Source: Bacillota bacterium (lineage in GTDB: Bacteria; Bacillota; Clostridia; Oscillospirales; Ethanoligenentaceae). From it: a DNA stretch of 27,959 nucleotides. Positions 21,263-27,959 of the stretch are shown piece by piece. The notes under the pieces were generated by a model. The model was not told where the DNA came from. It saw only the letters and a list, made by a program, of their open reading frames with translations, and did no database searches. Position numbers and translations under genes: made by a program. Position 1 is the stretch's first letter. Each line of letters opens with the position of its first letter. The DNA lies in NCBI GenBank assembly GCA_023391535.1, contig JAEWAU010000083.1:1-27959 (forward strand), given 5' to 3'.

Positions 21263-23668
21263 ATGCTGAGCAAACAGTACGACCCGAAAGAAACGGAGCC
21301 CGCCCTGCAGCGGTTCTGGCAGCAGGAGGGCATTTATCGTTTCGTTCCCGACGGGCGGGAGGTGTTTTCCATCGATACGCCGCCTCCCACCATCAGCGGC
21401 AGCCTGCACATCGGGCACGTCTTTTCCTACACGCAGGCCGAGATCATCGCACGCTTTCAGCGGATGCAGGGAAAAAACGTGTTCTACCCGTTCGGCTTCG
21501 ACGACAACGGCCTTCCCAGCGAGCGCCTCACCGAAAAGGAGCACGGCGTCCGGGCCGCCGACCTGCCGCGGGGCGAGTTCATCCGCCTTTGCCGCGAAAC
21601 CACGGCCAAATATATCGGCGAGTTCCGCGCGCTGTGGCAGGCAATGGGCTTTTCGGTGGATTGGAGCCTGCAATACGACACCATCGGCGAGCGGGCGCAG
21701 AAGACTTCGCAGCGCTCGTTCATCCGGCTCGCCCGGGAGGGCCATGCGTACCGAAAGGACGCGCCGGTGCTCTGGTGCCCCTGCTGCCGCACCTCCATTG
21801 CGCAGGCGGAGCTGGAAACGAAAGAGCTGGCCTCCGCGTACCACACCGTGCCGTTTCTGGTGGAAGGCAAAACCGTTCCCGTCGCCACCACGCGGCCGGA
21901 GCTGCTGTACGGGTGCGTGGCGCTGTTCGTGCACCCGGAGGACGAGCGGTACCGCGGCATCGTGGGAAAGCGGGCTCTCGTGCCGTTTTACCATTTCGAA
22001 GTGCCCGTGCTGGCCGACGATGCGGCCGACCCGGGCAAGGGCACCGGCGCCGTGCTCTGCGCAACGTACGGCGATACCACCGATCTTTCCTGGGTGCAGA
22101 AGCACGGCCTGCCTTATAAGCGCGTGCTGGAGCCGGACGGCCGCATCAGCCCGGACGTGCCGGAGCTGGGCGGCCTGCCCGCGCCGGAAGCACGCCAAAA
22201 GATGGCGGCGCTGCTGCGGGAGAACGGCCTGCTGCTGGGGTACGAGCCGATCCGGCACACCGTGTCCGTTCACGAACGCTGCGGGCACGAGGTGGAAATC
22301 CTGCCGTCGAGCCAGTGGTTCATCGACGTGCTTTCGCAAAAGGAACGCCTGCTCGCCGCCGCGGACGAAATCCGCTGGCATCCCGCCTCGATGAAGACGC
22401 GCTACCGCATCTGGGTGGAAAACCTGAAGTGGGATTGGTGCGTTTCCCGCCAGCGGTATTTCGGCGTGCCCCTGCCGGTGTGGTACTGCAAGGCCTGCGG
22501 CGCGCCCGCCTTCGCCGCGGAGGAGCAGCTGCCCGTACACCCCACGGAAAGCCGCCCGCCGCATCCCTGCGCCTGCGGCTGCGACGAATGGCTGCCGGAA
22601 ACGGCCGTGATGGATACGTGGGCCACCTCGTCGCTCACGCCGTTTATCAACGCGAAGAGCGGCGAGCCCGGGGAGCTGCCCCTGCTGCCGATGTCGATGC
22701 GTTCCCAGGCGCACGAGATCATCCGCACCTGGGCGTTTTACACCATCGCCCGCAGCCTGTACGAAACAGGCGGCCTTCCCTGGAAAGACATCATGATCTG
22801 CGGCTTCGTGCTCGCGAAAAAGGGGGAGAAGATCAGCAAATCCAAGGGCAACGCGGTCGATTCCCCCCTCGAGCTCGTGCACGAAACTTCCGCGGACGCG
22901 CTGCGCTATTGGGCGGCGGGCGCGCATTTGGGAACGGATACGCTCTTTTCCCGGCAGGATCTTTCACAGTCCGGACGTTTTCTTACAAAGTTCTGGAATG
23001 CCGCGCGTTTTACGCTGGCCATGCTGGAGGATTTCGACGGGAAAAGGCCTGCGGAGCTGCTTCCCGCCGACGCGTGGCTGCTCGAGAGGTGCGCGCAGGC
23101 TCAGGCGGCCGCGGCGGACGCCCTGGGGGAATACGATACGGGCGCCGCGCGCGCGGAGATCGACCGCCTGTTCTGGGAGGATTATTGCGACAGCTATCTG
23201 GAGCTTGCAAAGGAGCGCCTGTATGGTACGGAGGACGCCGCGGGCCGCCGCGCCGCGCAATACGCGCTCCGCACCGCTTTTTTCGCGATTCTGCAATTCT
23301 ACGCGCCGTTTGTTCCGCACATCACCGAAGCCGTTTACCAGCAGGGCTTCCGGCAGTACGGCGGCGCCGTTTCGCTGCATACCGTCGTCTGGCCGGAGCG
23401 TCGCGCCGCCGACGAACGGCTGCTGCGCTTCGGCGAGGCGCTCAAGGCCGTGCTTTCCGCGTTTCGCCGCTATCGCTCCGAGCGCCGGCTGCCCCGCAAA
23501 ACGCCGCTCGCCCGCGCGTACCTTACGGCGCCGGCCGAGTTGCTGCCGCTCTTTTCGCGGGCCGGCGCGGATATCCGGAAATGCTGCATGTGCGAAGAGC
23601 TTGTGCTGGAAGCGGGGGAGGAGGTTTCGGTGCGCATCGAAGCTGGAGTTCCCGGCGAACCGGGTTGA
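21263..23668 (+). CDS. valS: Valyl-tRNA synthetase, archaeal-type (short form)
   Basis: This protein of 801 aa starts at the ATG at 21263 after AAGGAGG. Class I signatures are HIGH in SGSLHIGHVFSY (near 50) and KMSKS as GEKISKSKGN (near 522). It has GFDDNGLPSERL, the archaeal/Rickettsia form, where ordinary bacterial ValRS has DHAGIATQ. The editing domain carries TTRPELLYGCVALFVHPED and GTGAVLCATYGDTTDLSWV, again archaeal in style. Cysteine pairs (CPCCRTSIAQAELE, CKACGAPAF, CACGCDEW) suggest zinc knuckles. The C-terminal coiled-coil arm of typical bacterial ValRS is absent. It charges tRNA-Val with valine and hydrolyses mischarged threonine. The T-box upstream with a GTA specifier supports the assignment. 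The gene type suggests ancient horizontal transfer under bacterial control. Confidence 0.95.
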   Translation: MLSKQYDPKETEPALQRFWQQEGIYRFVPDGREVFSIDTPPPTISGSLHIGHVFSYTQAEIIARFQRMQGKNVFYPFGFDDNGLPSERLTEKEHGVRAADLPRGEFIRLCRETTAKYIGEFRALWQAMGFSVDWSLQYDTIGERAQKTSQRSFIRLAREGHAYRKDAPVLWCPCCRTSIAQAELETKELASAYHTVPFLVEGKTVPVATTRPELLYGCVALFVHPEDERYRGIVGKRALVPFYHFEVPVLADDAADPGKGTGAVLCATYGDTTDLSWVQKHGLPYKRVLEPDGRISPDVPELGGLPAPEARQKMAALLRENGLLLGYEPIRHTVSVHERCGHEVEILPSSQWFIDVLSQKERLLAAADEIRWHPASMKTRYRIWVENLKWDWCVSRQRYFGVPLPVWYCKACGAPAFAAEEQLPVHPTESRPPHPCACGCDEWLPETAVMDTWATSSLTPFINAKSGEPGELPLLPMSMRSQAHEIIRTWAFYTIARSLYETGGLPWKDIMICGFVLAKKGEKISKSKGNAVDSPLELVHETSADALRYWAAGAHLGTDTLFSRQDLSQSGRFLTKFWNAARFTLAMLEDFDGKRPAELLPADAWLLERCAQAQAAAADALGEYDTGAARAEIDRLFWEDYCDSYLELAKERLYGTEDAAGRRAAQYALRTAFFAILQFYAPFVPHITEAVYQQGFRQYGGAVSLHTVVWPERRAADERLLRFGEALKAVLSAFRRYRSERRLPRKTPLARAYLTAPAELLPLFSRAGADIRKCCMCEELVLEAGEEVSVRIEAGVPGEPG

Positions 23669-23680
23669 GCCGGGAACTTT
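23647..23680 (+). terminator. Probable valS terminator overlapping its stop codon
   Basis: AGTTCCCGGC (23647-23656) and GCCGGGAACT (23669-23678) form a perfect 10-bp stem around a 12-nt loop that contains the TGA stop codon. Only TTT follows, so termination may be partial. Confidence 0.6.
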
Positions 23681-23684
23681 GGAG

Positions 23685-23713
23685 TTGCCGTATAGACGCG
23701 CGGGCGGTATACT
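23685..23713 (+). promoter_or_regulatory. Promoter of the pentapeptide-repeat gene
   Basis: TTGCCG (23685-23690), a 17-bp spacer and TATACT (23708-23713) match sigma-A well and lie about 62 bp before the start codon. Confidence 0.75.
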
Positions 23714-23774
23714 GGTTACGGATCAAAGCCGGGAGGATACCCGGACCTGCCAAAGCATCAGGAGGAAAAAAGCG

Positions 23775-24410
23775 ATGACGTCTATGTCCGTCAAACCGCC
23801 ACGGCTCCCTGAGGAGCTGCCCGCTTTGAAGCCCTCGGAGCCTTTGCACGACGGCGAGAGCTTTTCCGGCTGCCGGATGGAACATTGTGTGCTTACGGGC
23901 GAGGCGCGCGGCCTTGGACTTACGTGCGCCGTGCTGCGAAACGTCCGCTTTGCGGGGGCGCTGCCCGCCGCGGAGTTCGAGGACGCGGTGTTCGACTGCT
24001 GCGACTTTTCCAACGTGGATCTTCACGACGCCGTACTCTGGCGCGCCGTGTTCCGGAACTGCCGGATGACCGGCGTGAACTTCAGCGGCGCTTCATTGAA
24101 AGATATCCGGATGGAAAACTGTGTTCTGCCGTACGCCAATTTTCATTTCGGGCGGATGGAACGCGCTGCGTTTTGCGGGTGCAACTGCGAGAACGCCGAT
24201 TTTGCGGAGGCCGTTTTGAAAGCGGCGGAATTCTCCCGCTCGAGCCTGCTCCGCGCGCAGATGTCCGGCACGCCGCTTGCCGGCATCGATTTCACCTCCT
24301 GCGAGATCGACGGCCTCGGCGCGCGCCCGGAAGATCTGCGGGGGTGCGTCTTTACCGCCGAGCAGGCCGTTTGCGCGGCGAAGATTCTGGGCGTGACGAT
24401 ACGTTTCTGA
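23775..24410 (+). CDS. Pentapeptide-repeat protein
   Basis: This protein of 211 aa starts at the ATG at 23775, 9 nt after AGGAGG. Residues 67-181 contain 23 consecutive pentapeptides in register with Phe, Leu or Met (occasionally Cys or Ile) at the central position, for example DFSNV-DLHDA-VLWRA and NFSGA-SLKDI-RMENC. This predicts a right-handed quadrilateral beta helix. Less regular repeats precede them, and the tail AEQAVCAAKILGVTIR is typical of Bacillota members. Length and fold resemble Qnr/MfpA-type DNA mimics that protect gyrase from quinolones, but most homologues have no known function. Cysteine content is unusually high. The gene has its own promoter. Confidence 0.9.
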   Translation: MTSMSVKPPRLPEELPALKPSEPLHDGESFSGCRMEHCVLTGEARGLGLTCAVLRNVRFAGALPAAEFEDAVFDCCDFSNVDLHDAVLWRAVFRNCRMTGVNFSGASLKDIRMENCVLPYANFHFGRMERAAFCGCNCENADFAEAVLKAAEFSRSSLLRAQMSGTPLAGIDFTSCEIDGLGARPEDLRGCVFTAEQAVCAAKILGVTIRF

Positions 24411-24532
24411 AAACGCCCGGTTTTCGTAACGGAATTTTCATGCTTTTGTTTCCAAATTTATATCTTTGCGTGTAAAAACGCCTCGGAAACGGGGCGCTTT
24501 GGCTTTCTCTGCCTGATCGCATGTGGTATAAT
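24409..24532 (+). promoter_or_regulatory. Hairpins and promoter in the gap before the glucosaminidase gene
   Basis: This is the informative part of a 333-bp gap. GAAAAC-GCCCG-GTTTTC (24409-24425) overlaps the end of the pentapeptide gene and CGCCTCG-GAAA-CGGGGCG (24479-24496) follows; both are weak terminators because T-runs are poor. TATAAT (24527-24532), preceded by TGTGG, is a perfect -10 with a poor -35 (TTTCTC, 24504-24509). The resulting leader of about 200 nt contains small GC-rich hairpins but matches no riboswitch class I know. Confidence 0.55.
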
Positions 24533-24743
24533 GAAAACAATACCAGTATTTGCGCTCTCAGCGCGGGCGGAATACGGTGGCGGTGTTTGCGGCGCTGCCC
24601 GTTCCGGCGGCAAAGTTCCGGGGCTTTCGCCTTCTGCCGCACGGATGCGAAGAAAAGTGGAATTTTCAGTCGGAATCGGGAAAAATTTGAGCGGATACGG
24701 ATGAAGAAGTGCGAATGCGGCAAGAGCATAGGAGGTAAACAAA

Positions 24744-27700
24744 TTGAAAAAGCTGGCACGAACGGGCCTGGCCCTGCTGTTCACCTTGACGCTGCTTTTT
24801 TCCATGTGCGGCGGCGCGCTGGCCGCGTCGGTTCCTAAAATCAGCATCGATTCGCCCTCCGGCGGATACATAACCGGCACCGCGCTGAACATTTCCGGCT
24901 GGTCCATCGACCGCCGGGGCGTAAGGACCGTGAAAGTTTACGTCAATGGGAAGCTGGCCGCGTCCGCGGCAACCGGATTATCCCGCACGGACGTGGGTAA
25001 GGTGTATCCCTCCTATGCGGGCTCCGCGCGCAGCGGGTTTCAGGCAAGCCTGAACACGGCCGCTTACGCGCCGGGCAACTATACGTTCAAGGTCGTTTCC
25101 GCCGGCGTCAGCGGTGCCACAGCGAGCAAGTCGTTTGTGCTCACAAAGGCGGCGCCCCGCCTGAATCTGGATACGCCCAAAGGCAACTGCACCGTAACGG
25201 GCGGCCTTACGATTTCCGGATGGTCGCTCAGCGCCGCGGGCGTAAAAGAAGTGGACGTCTCGGTGGACGGCAAACAGGTTCCCGGGGTTTCGGCCGCCGC
25301 CCGCCCGGATGTGAACAACATTATGAATAAGGGGAACTGCTATCCCGGCGCGGCCAATGCGGGGTTCTCCGTCACCCTGCCATATTATACGGGCATCTCT
25401 AAGGGGCCCCATCAAATTAAAGTGACCTCCGTTGGCAACGACGGCGCGGGCGTATCCTCTTCCTTCACCGCCACGGTGAAAATTCCGGGCGCCCTCGCCT
25501 CTATTGACTCATCCGTCAAGTTCATGACGGGCAGCTTCACCGTCACGGGCTGGTCGCTCAATAAAAGCGGGGTTAAAGCCGTGGAGGTCTATCTGAACGG
25601 GAACAGCCTCGGCGCGGCTCAGACGGGCCTTGCGAGCGCATCGGTCGCCTCCACCGTGGATGCGGACAACAGCTTTCCGAACGGCTCCGCGGCAGGCTAT
25701 TCGTTCACCCTGCCCGATACGTCGGCCTACGCGCCCGGAAATTATACGCTCCGCGTGGTTTCCACTGGAAACGACGGCACGACGGCCGCGGCGACCGCCG
25801 TCGTCGTCAAGCTCCCGGCGCGCGTCAATATCGACACGCCGCTTGTGGGCACAACCGTGGGCGGCGATTTTACCGTGGCCGGCTGGGCGGTGGCTCCCGG
25901 CGGAGTGAGTTCCGTGCAGGTTTCGCTGAATGGAACGTCTGTTTCCGCACAGGCGGTTACGGGCGGCTCGCGGCCAGACGTGCAGCGCGTCCTCAGCGGC
26001 CAGAACGGCGGGGACGGCTACGCGAATTCCGCCACAAGCGGCTATTCCGCCACCCTGAATCTCGATACGGTTCCGAACGGCTCTTACACGCTCACCGTAA
26101 CGGCCGCGGGCCAGAACGACGGCACCTCGGCCACGCTCACTAGGCCGTTCAAGGTTTCCAAAACGGCCCCGCAGTCGAAGATCGAAACGCCCGCCGCCGG
26201 CGGATTCATGACCAACACGCTCACGGTGGCGGGATGGTCGGTGAGCGAAAGCGGCGTCAAGAGCGTGGAGGTTTTTCTTGACGACCAGGACCTCGGCGCG
26301 GCCACGGTCGGCCTTGCGCGCACGGATATCGCCGCCCAGCTGCAGGGAAAAGGGTACAAATACATAAACAACACCGGCTTTTCGTTTACGAAGTCGGGGC
26401 TGGACAGCGTCAAAACCGGCGCGCACACGGTCAAGATCGTTTCTACCGGAACAGACGGCGACCAGTCGGTTTCCACCGCCGCGGTAACCAAGGCCGCGCC
26501 GGCGGCGGGCTTTGACGCCGCTTACCAGAACTACACCACGGGCAACGCCGATTTCACCGTTACGGCCTACGCGCTCAGCTCCACCGGCATCACGCAGGTG
26601 CAGCTCTACGACGGCGCAAAGCTCCTGGATACGCAGACGGCTCCGGTTTCCAGCCCGGATATCCAAACTCAGTACGACCCCACCGGCACGAAATATATAA
26701 ACAGCGCGCTCGCCCGCTATACGTTCCATGTGAGCATCAATATGGTGCCGAACGGAACCCAAACGCTCACGGTGAAGGCCACCAGCACGGATGGCAGCAC
26801 CGCGCAGGCAAACACCACCGTAAACGTGAACAAACCCGCGCCTTTGGGCGTGATCTCCAGCCCGGCCTCCGGCGATAATCTTACCTTTTACGACACCACC
26901 TTCACCGTTTCGGGCTGGATGCTCAACGCAAGCGGCGTCGCCAGCATCAGCGTTCTGGTGGACGGAGTCTCCGCGCCGGTGACGGCAGGGCTTGCCAGCC
27001 CGAGCGACGCGGTAACCGCGGCGGGCAGCCTGTATCCGAACGGGCAGAACGCGGGCTTTTCCGCAGGTCCCATCGACGCGACGTCCCTTTCCTACAGCAA
27101 CCACACCATCACCGTAACGGCAACGGGCAACGACGGCAACGTCTATACGCTCACGGAAATCATCAATAAATCCCGCACCGCGTACACCCAGTACACGCTC
27201 TCGCTGGCCTCGTTCCTTTCCGCGCAGCAAAAAATTTACGGAGGCTATCCTTCGAGCTGGGGTGTTTCGGTGTCGCAGAGCGACGTAGACCCCGACGCCA
27301 TCCTTCAGGCGGATTCCAGCGGGCTCTATGAATTCCTGAACCTTCAGTACAACAGCAACACCATCACGGCGGCCCAGATCAATTCCGTGCTGAACGTTCC
27401 GGGCGTCAAAAACAACGTGCTGGCGGGCCACGGGCAGGCGTTCATCGACGCCGCCAACCTCTATCACGTCAACCCCGTCTATCTGGCGGCACACGCGCGC
27501 CTGGAAACCGGCAACGGAACCTCCAAGCTGGCGCAGGGCGTTTCCTATTCCGGCCAGACGGTTTACGATATGTTCGGCATCGCAGCCGTAGACAGCAATC
27601 CCATCCAGGGCGGCGCAAAGTACGCATACGCCCACGGCTGGACCAGCATCGACAAGGCTATCGTGGGCGGCGCCCAGTATATCCACGACCATTACGTCTT

Positions 27701-27902
27701 TGCCGCGGATATGGGGCATCCTCCCACACAGAACACGCTGTATAAAATGAAATGGGACCCCGATGACGTGGAAAACGGCATTTCCGCGTGGGAATATGCC
27801 ACGGGCGAGGACTGGGCGCACAGCATTGCGGGCATCATCGCGCAGAACAGCAGCATTTTCAACGGCTACGCGCTCACGTTTGATATTCCGCAGTACCAGT
27901 AA
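24744..27902 (+). CDS. Secreted glucosaminidase (GH73-type) with seven Ig-like repeats
   Basis: This protein of 1052 aa starts at the TTG at 24744, 8 nt after AGGAGG. Residues 1-28 form a signal peptide ending ALAA. Seven repeats of about 105-120 residues follow, beginning near 31, 136, 249, 357, 474, 584 and 698. Each has a [LF][TN][IV]xGW[SA] core strand, then GVxxVxVxxxG and a C-terminal strand such as PGNYTFKVVSAG, predicting Ig-like or cell-wall-binding domains; repeat 6 has AY in place of GW. The C-terminal domain (about 827-1052) contains LAGHGQAFIDAANLYHVNPV, AHARLETGNGTSKLAQG with the expected catalytic Glu921, and DMFGIAAVDSNP. These are the motifs of endo-beta-N-acetylglucosaminidases such as LytD and Atl. 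It probably cuts peptidoglycan glycan strands outside the cell. No LPXTG or SLH anchor is present, so the repeats may hold it in the wall. Confidence 0.9.
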   Translation: MKKLARTGLALLFTLTLLFSMCGGALAASVPKISIDSPSGGYITGTALNISGWSIDRRGVRTVKVYVNGKLAASAATGLSRTDVGKVYPSYAGSARSGFQASLNTAAYAPGNYTFKVVSAGVSGATASKSFVLTKAAPRLNLDTPKGNCTVTGGLTISGWSLSAAGVKEVDVSVDGKQVPGVSAAARPDVNNIMNKGNCYPGAANAGFSVTLPYYTGISKGPHQIKVTSVGNDGAGVSSSFTATVKIPGALASIDSSVKFMTGSFTVTGWSLNKSGVKAVEVYLNGNSLGAAQTGLASASVASTVDADNSFPNGSAAGYSFTLPDTSAYAPGNYTLRVVSTGNDGTTAAATAVVVKLPARVNIDTPLVGTTVGGDFTVAGWAVAPGGVSSVQVSLNGTSVSAQAVTGGSRPDVQRVLSGQNGGDGYANSATSGYSATLNLDTVPNGSYTLTVTAAGQNDGTSATLTRPFKVSKTAPQSKIETPAAGGFMTNTLTVAGWSVSESGVKSVEVFLDDQDLGAATVGLARTDIAAQLQGKGYKYINNTGFSFTKSGLDSVKTGAHTVKIVSTGTDGDQSVSTAAVTKAAPAAGFDAAYQNYTTGNADFTVTAYALSSTGITQVQLYDGAKLLDTQTAPVSSPDIQTQYDPTGTKYINSALARYTFHVSINMVPNGTQTLTVKATSTDGSTAQANTTVNVNKPAPLGVISSPASGDNLTFYDTTFTVSGWMLNASGVASISVLVDGVSAPVTAGLASPSDAVTAAGSLYPNGQNAGFSAGPIDATSLSYSNHTITVTATGNDGNVYTLTEIINKSRTAYTQYTLSLASFLSAQQKIYGGYPSSWGVSVSQSDVDPDAILQADSSGLYEFLNLQYNSNTITAAQINSVLNVPGVKNNVLAGHGQAFIDAANLYHVNPVYLAAHARLETGNGTSKLAQGVSYSGQTVYDMFGIAAVDSNPIQGGAKYAYAHGWTSIDKAIVGGAQYIHDHYVFAADMGHPPTQNTLYKMKWDPDDVENGISAWEYATGEDWAHSIAGIIAQNSSIFNGYALTFDIPQYQ

Positions 27903-27906
27903 GGCC

Positions 27907-27954
27907 CTGCCGTTCTGTTTATAACCGGCAGCAGCCGGGGGCCCCCCCCCGGGG
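27907..27954 (+). other. Hairpins after the glucosaminidase gene, at the window edge
   Basis: CTGCCG (27907-27912) pairs with CGGCAG (27926-27931), and the GC-only stretch CCGGGGGCCCCCCCCCGGGG (27935-27954) is largely self-complementary. They could be the start of a terminator, but no T-run is present before the window ends. The C9 homopolymer is also a place where sequencing errors are likely. Confidence 0.4.
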
Positions 27955-27959
27955 AGAAC

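Noticed and set aside
24533..24743. A cyclic-dinucleotide or other riboswitch in the glucosaminidase leader
   Set aside because: The leader is long and structured, but the conserved motifs of c-di-GMP and c-di-AMP riboswitches were not found.

Overview
The window looks like chromosomal DNA of a GC-rich member of the Clostridia (Bacillota), probably of the Oscillospirales type; the placement is inference. The reasons are AAGGAGG-type ribosome binding sites before nearly every gene, several TTG and GTG starts, sigma-A promoters with 17-bp spacers, a T-box leader, the lon-engB gene pair, a heterodimeric BmrCD/LmrCD-type ABC exporter and a prsA-like lipoprotein. No phage, insertion sequence, CRISPR array, rRNA or complete tRNA was seen.

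Layout. Positions 78-5618 (minus) hold a self-contained operon. A TetR repressor is expressed from a promoter flanked by two inverted copies of a 16-bp operator. It is followed by an MMPL/RND-type membrane transporter and a secreted protein built of Leu-x-x-Gly heptads, with a hairpin at each gene junction. Next come a second TetR regulator with its own promoter and a very long terminator hairpin (5727-6455, minus), then a DUF308/HdeD-like membrane protein with a radical SAM enzyme (6782-8855, plus), and a parvulin-like lipoprotein with a serine-rich insert (9287-10375, plus).

Positions 10596-14760 (minus) carry the most interesting unit. Two ABC half-transporters with unequal ATP sites are preceded by a strong promoter, a 43-codon leader ORF and two GC-rich hairpins whose arms are interchangeable. 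The arms form either a terminator or an antiterminator, which is the architecture of ribosome-mediated transcription attenuation. Analogous control is known for bmrBCD of Bacillus subtilis, but this peptide and this RNA were not recognised.

Divergent from it are lon and engB (15125-18251, plus), with a perfect 14-bp palindrome at the probable lon transcription start. They are followed by a DNA-deoxyinosine glycosylase-like gene, a small zinc-ribbon/coiled-coil protein and an MFS exporter. A T-box riboswitch (about 20895-21187) controls an archaeal-type valyl-tRNA synthetase. A pentapeptide-repeat protein and a very large secreted glucosaminidase with seven Ig-like repeats complete the window. 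Quality control (Lon, parvulin foldase), envelope remodelling (glucosaminidase) and efflux (MMPL, ABC, MFS) are the recurring themes. The long open frames opposite the GC-rich genes are codon-bias shadows and were left out.
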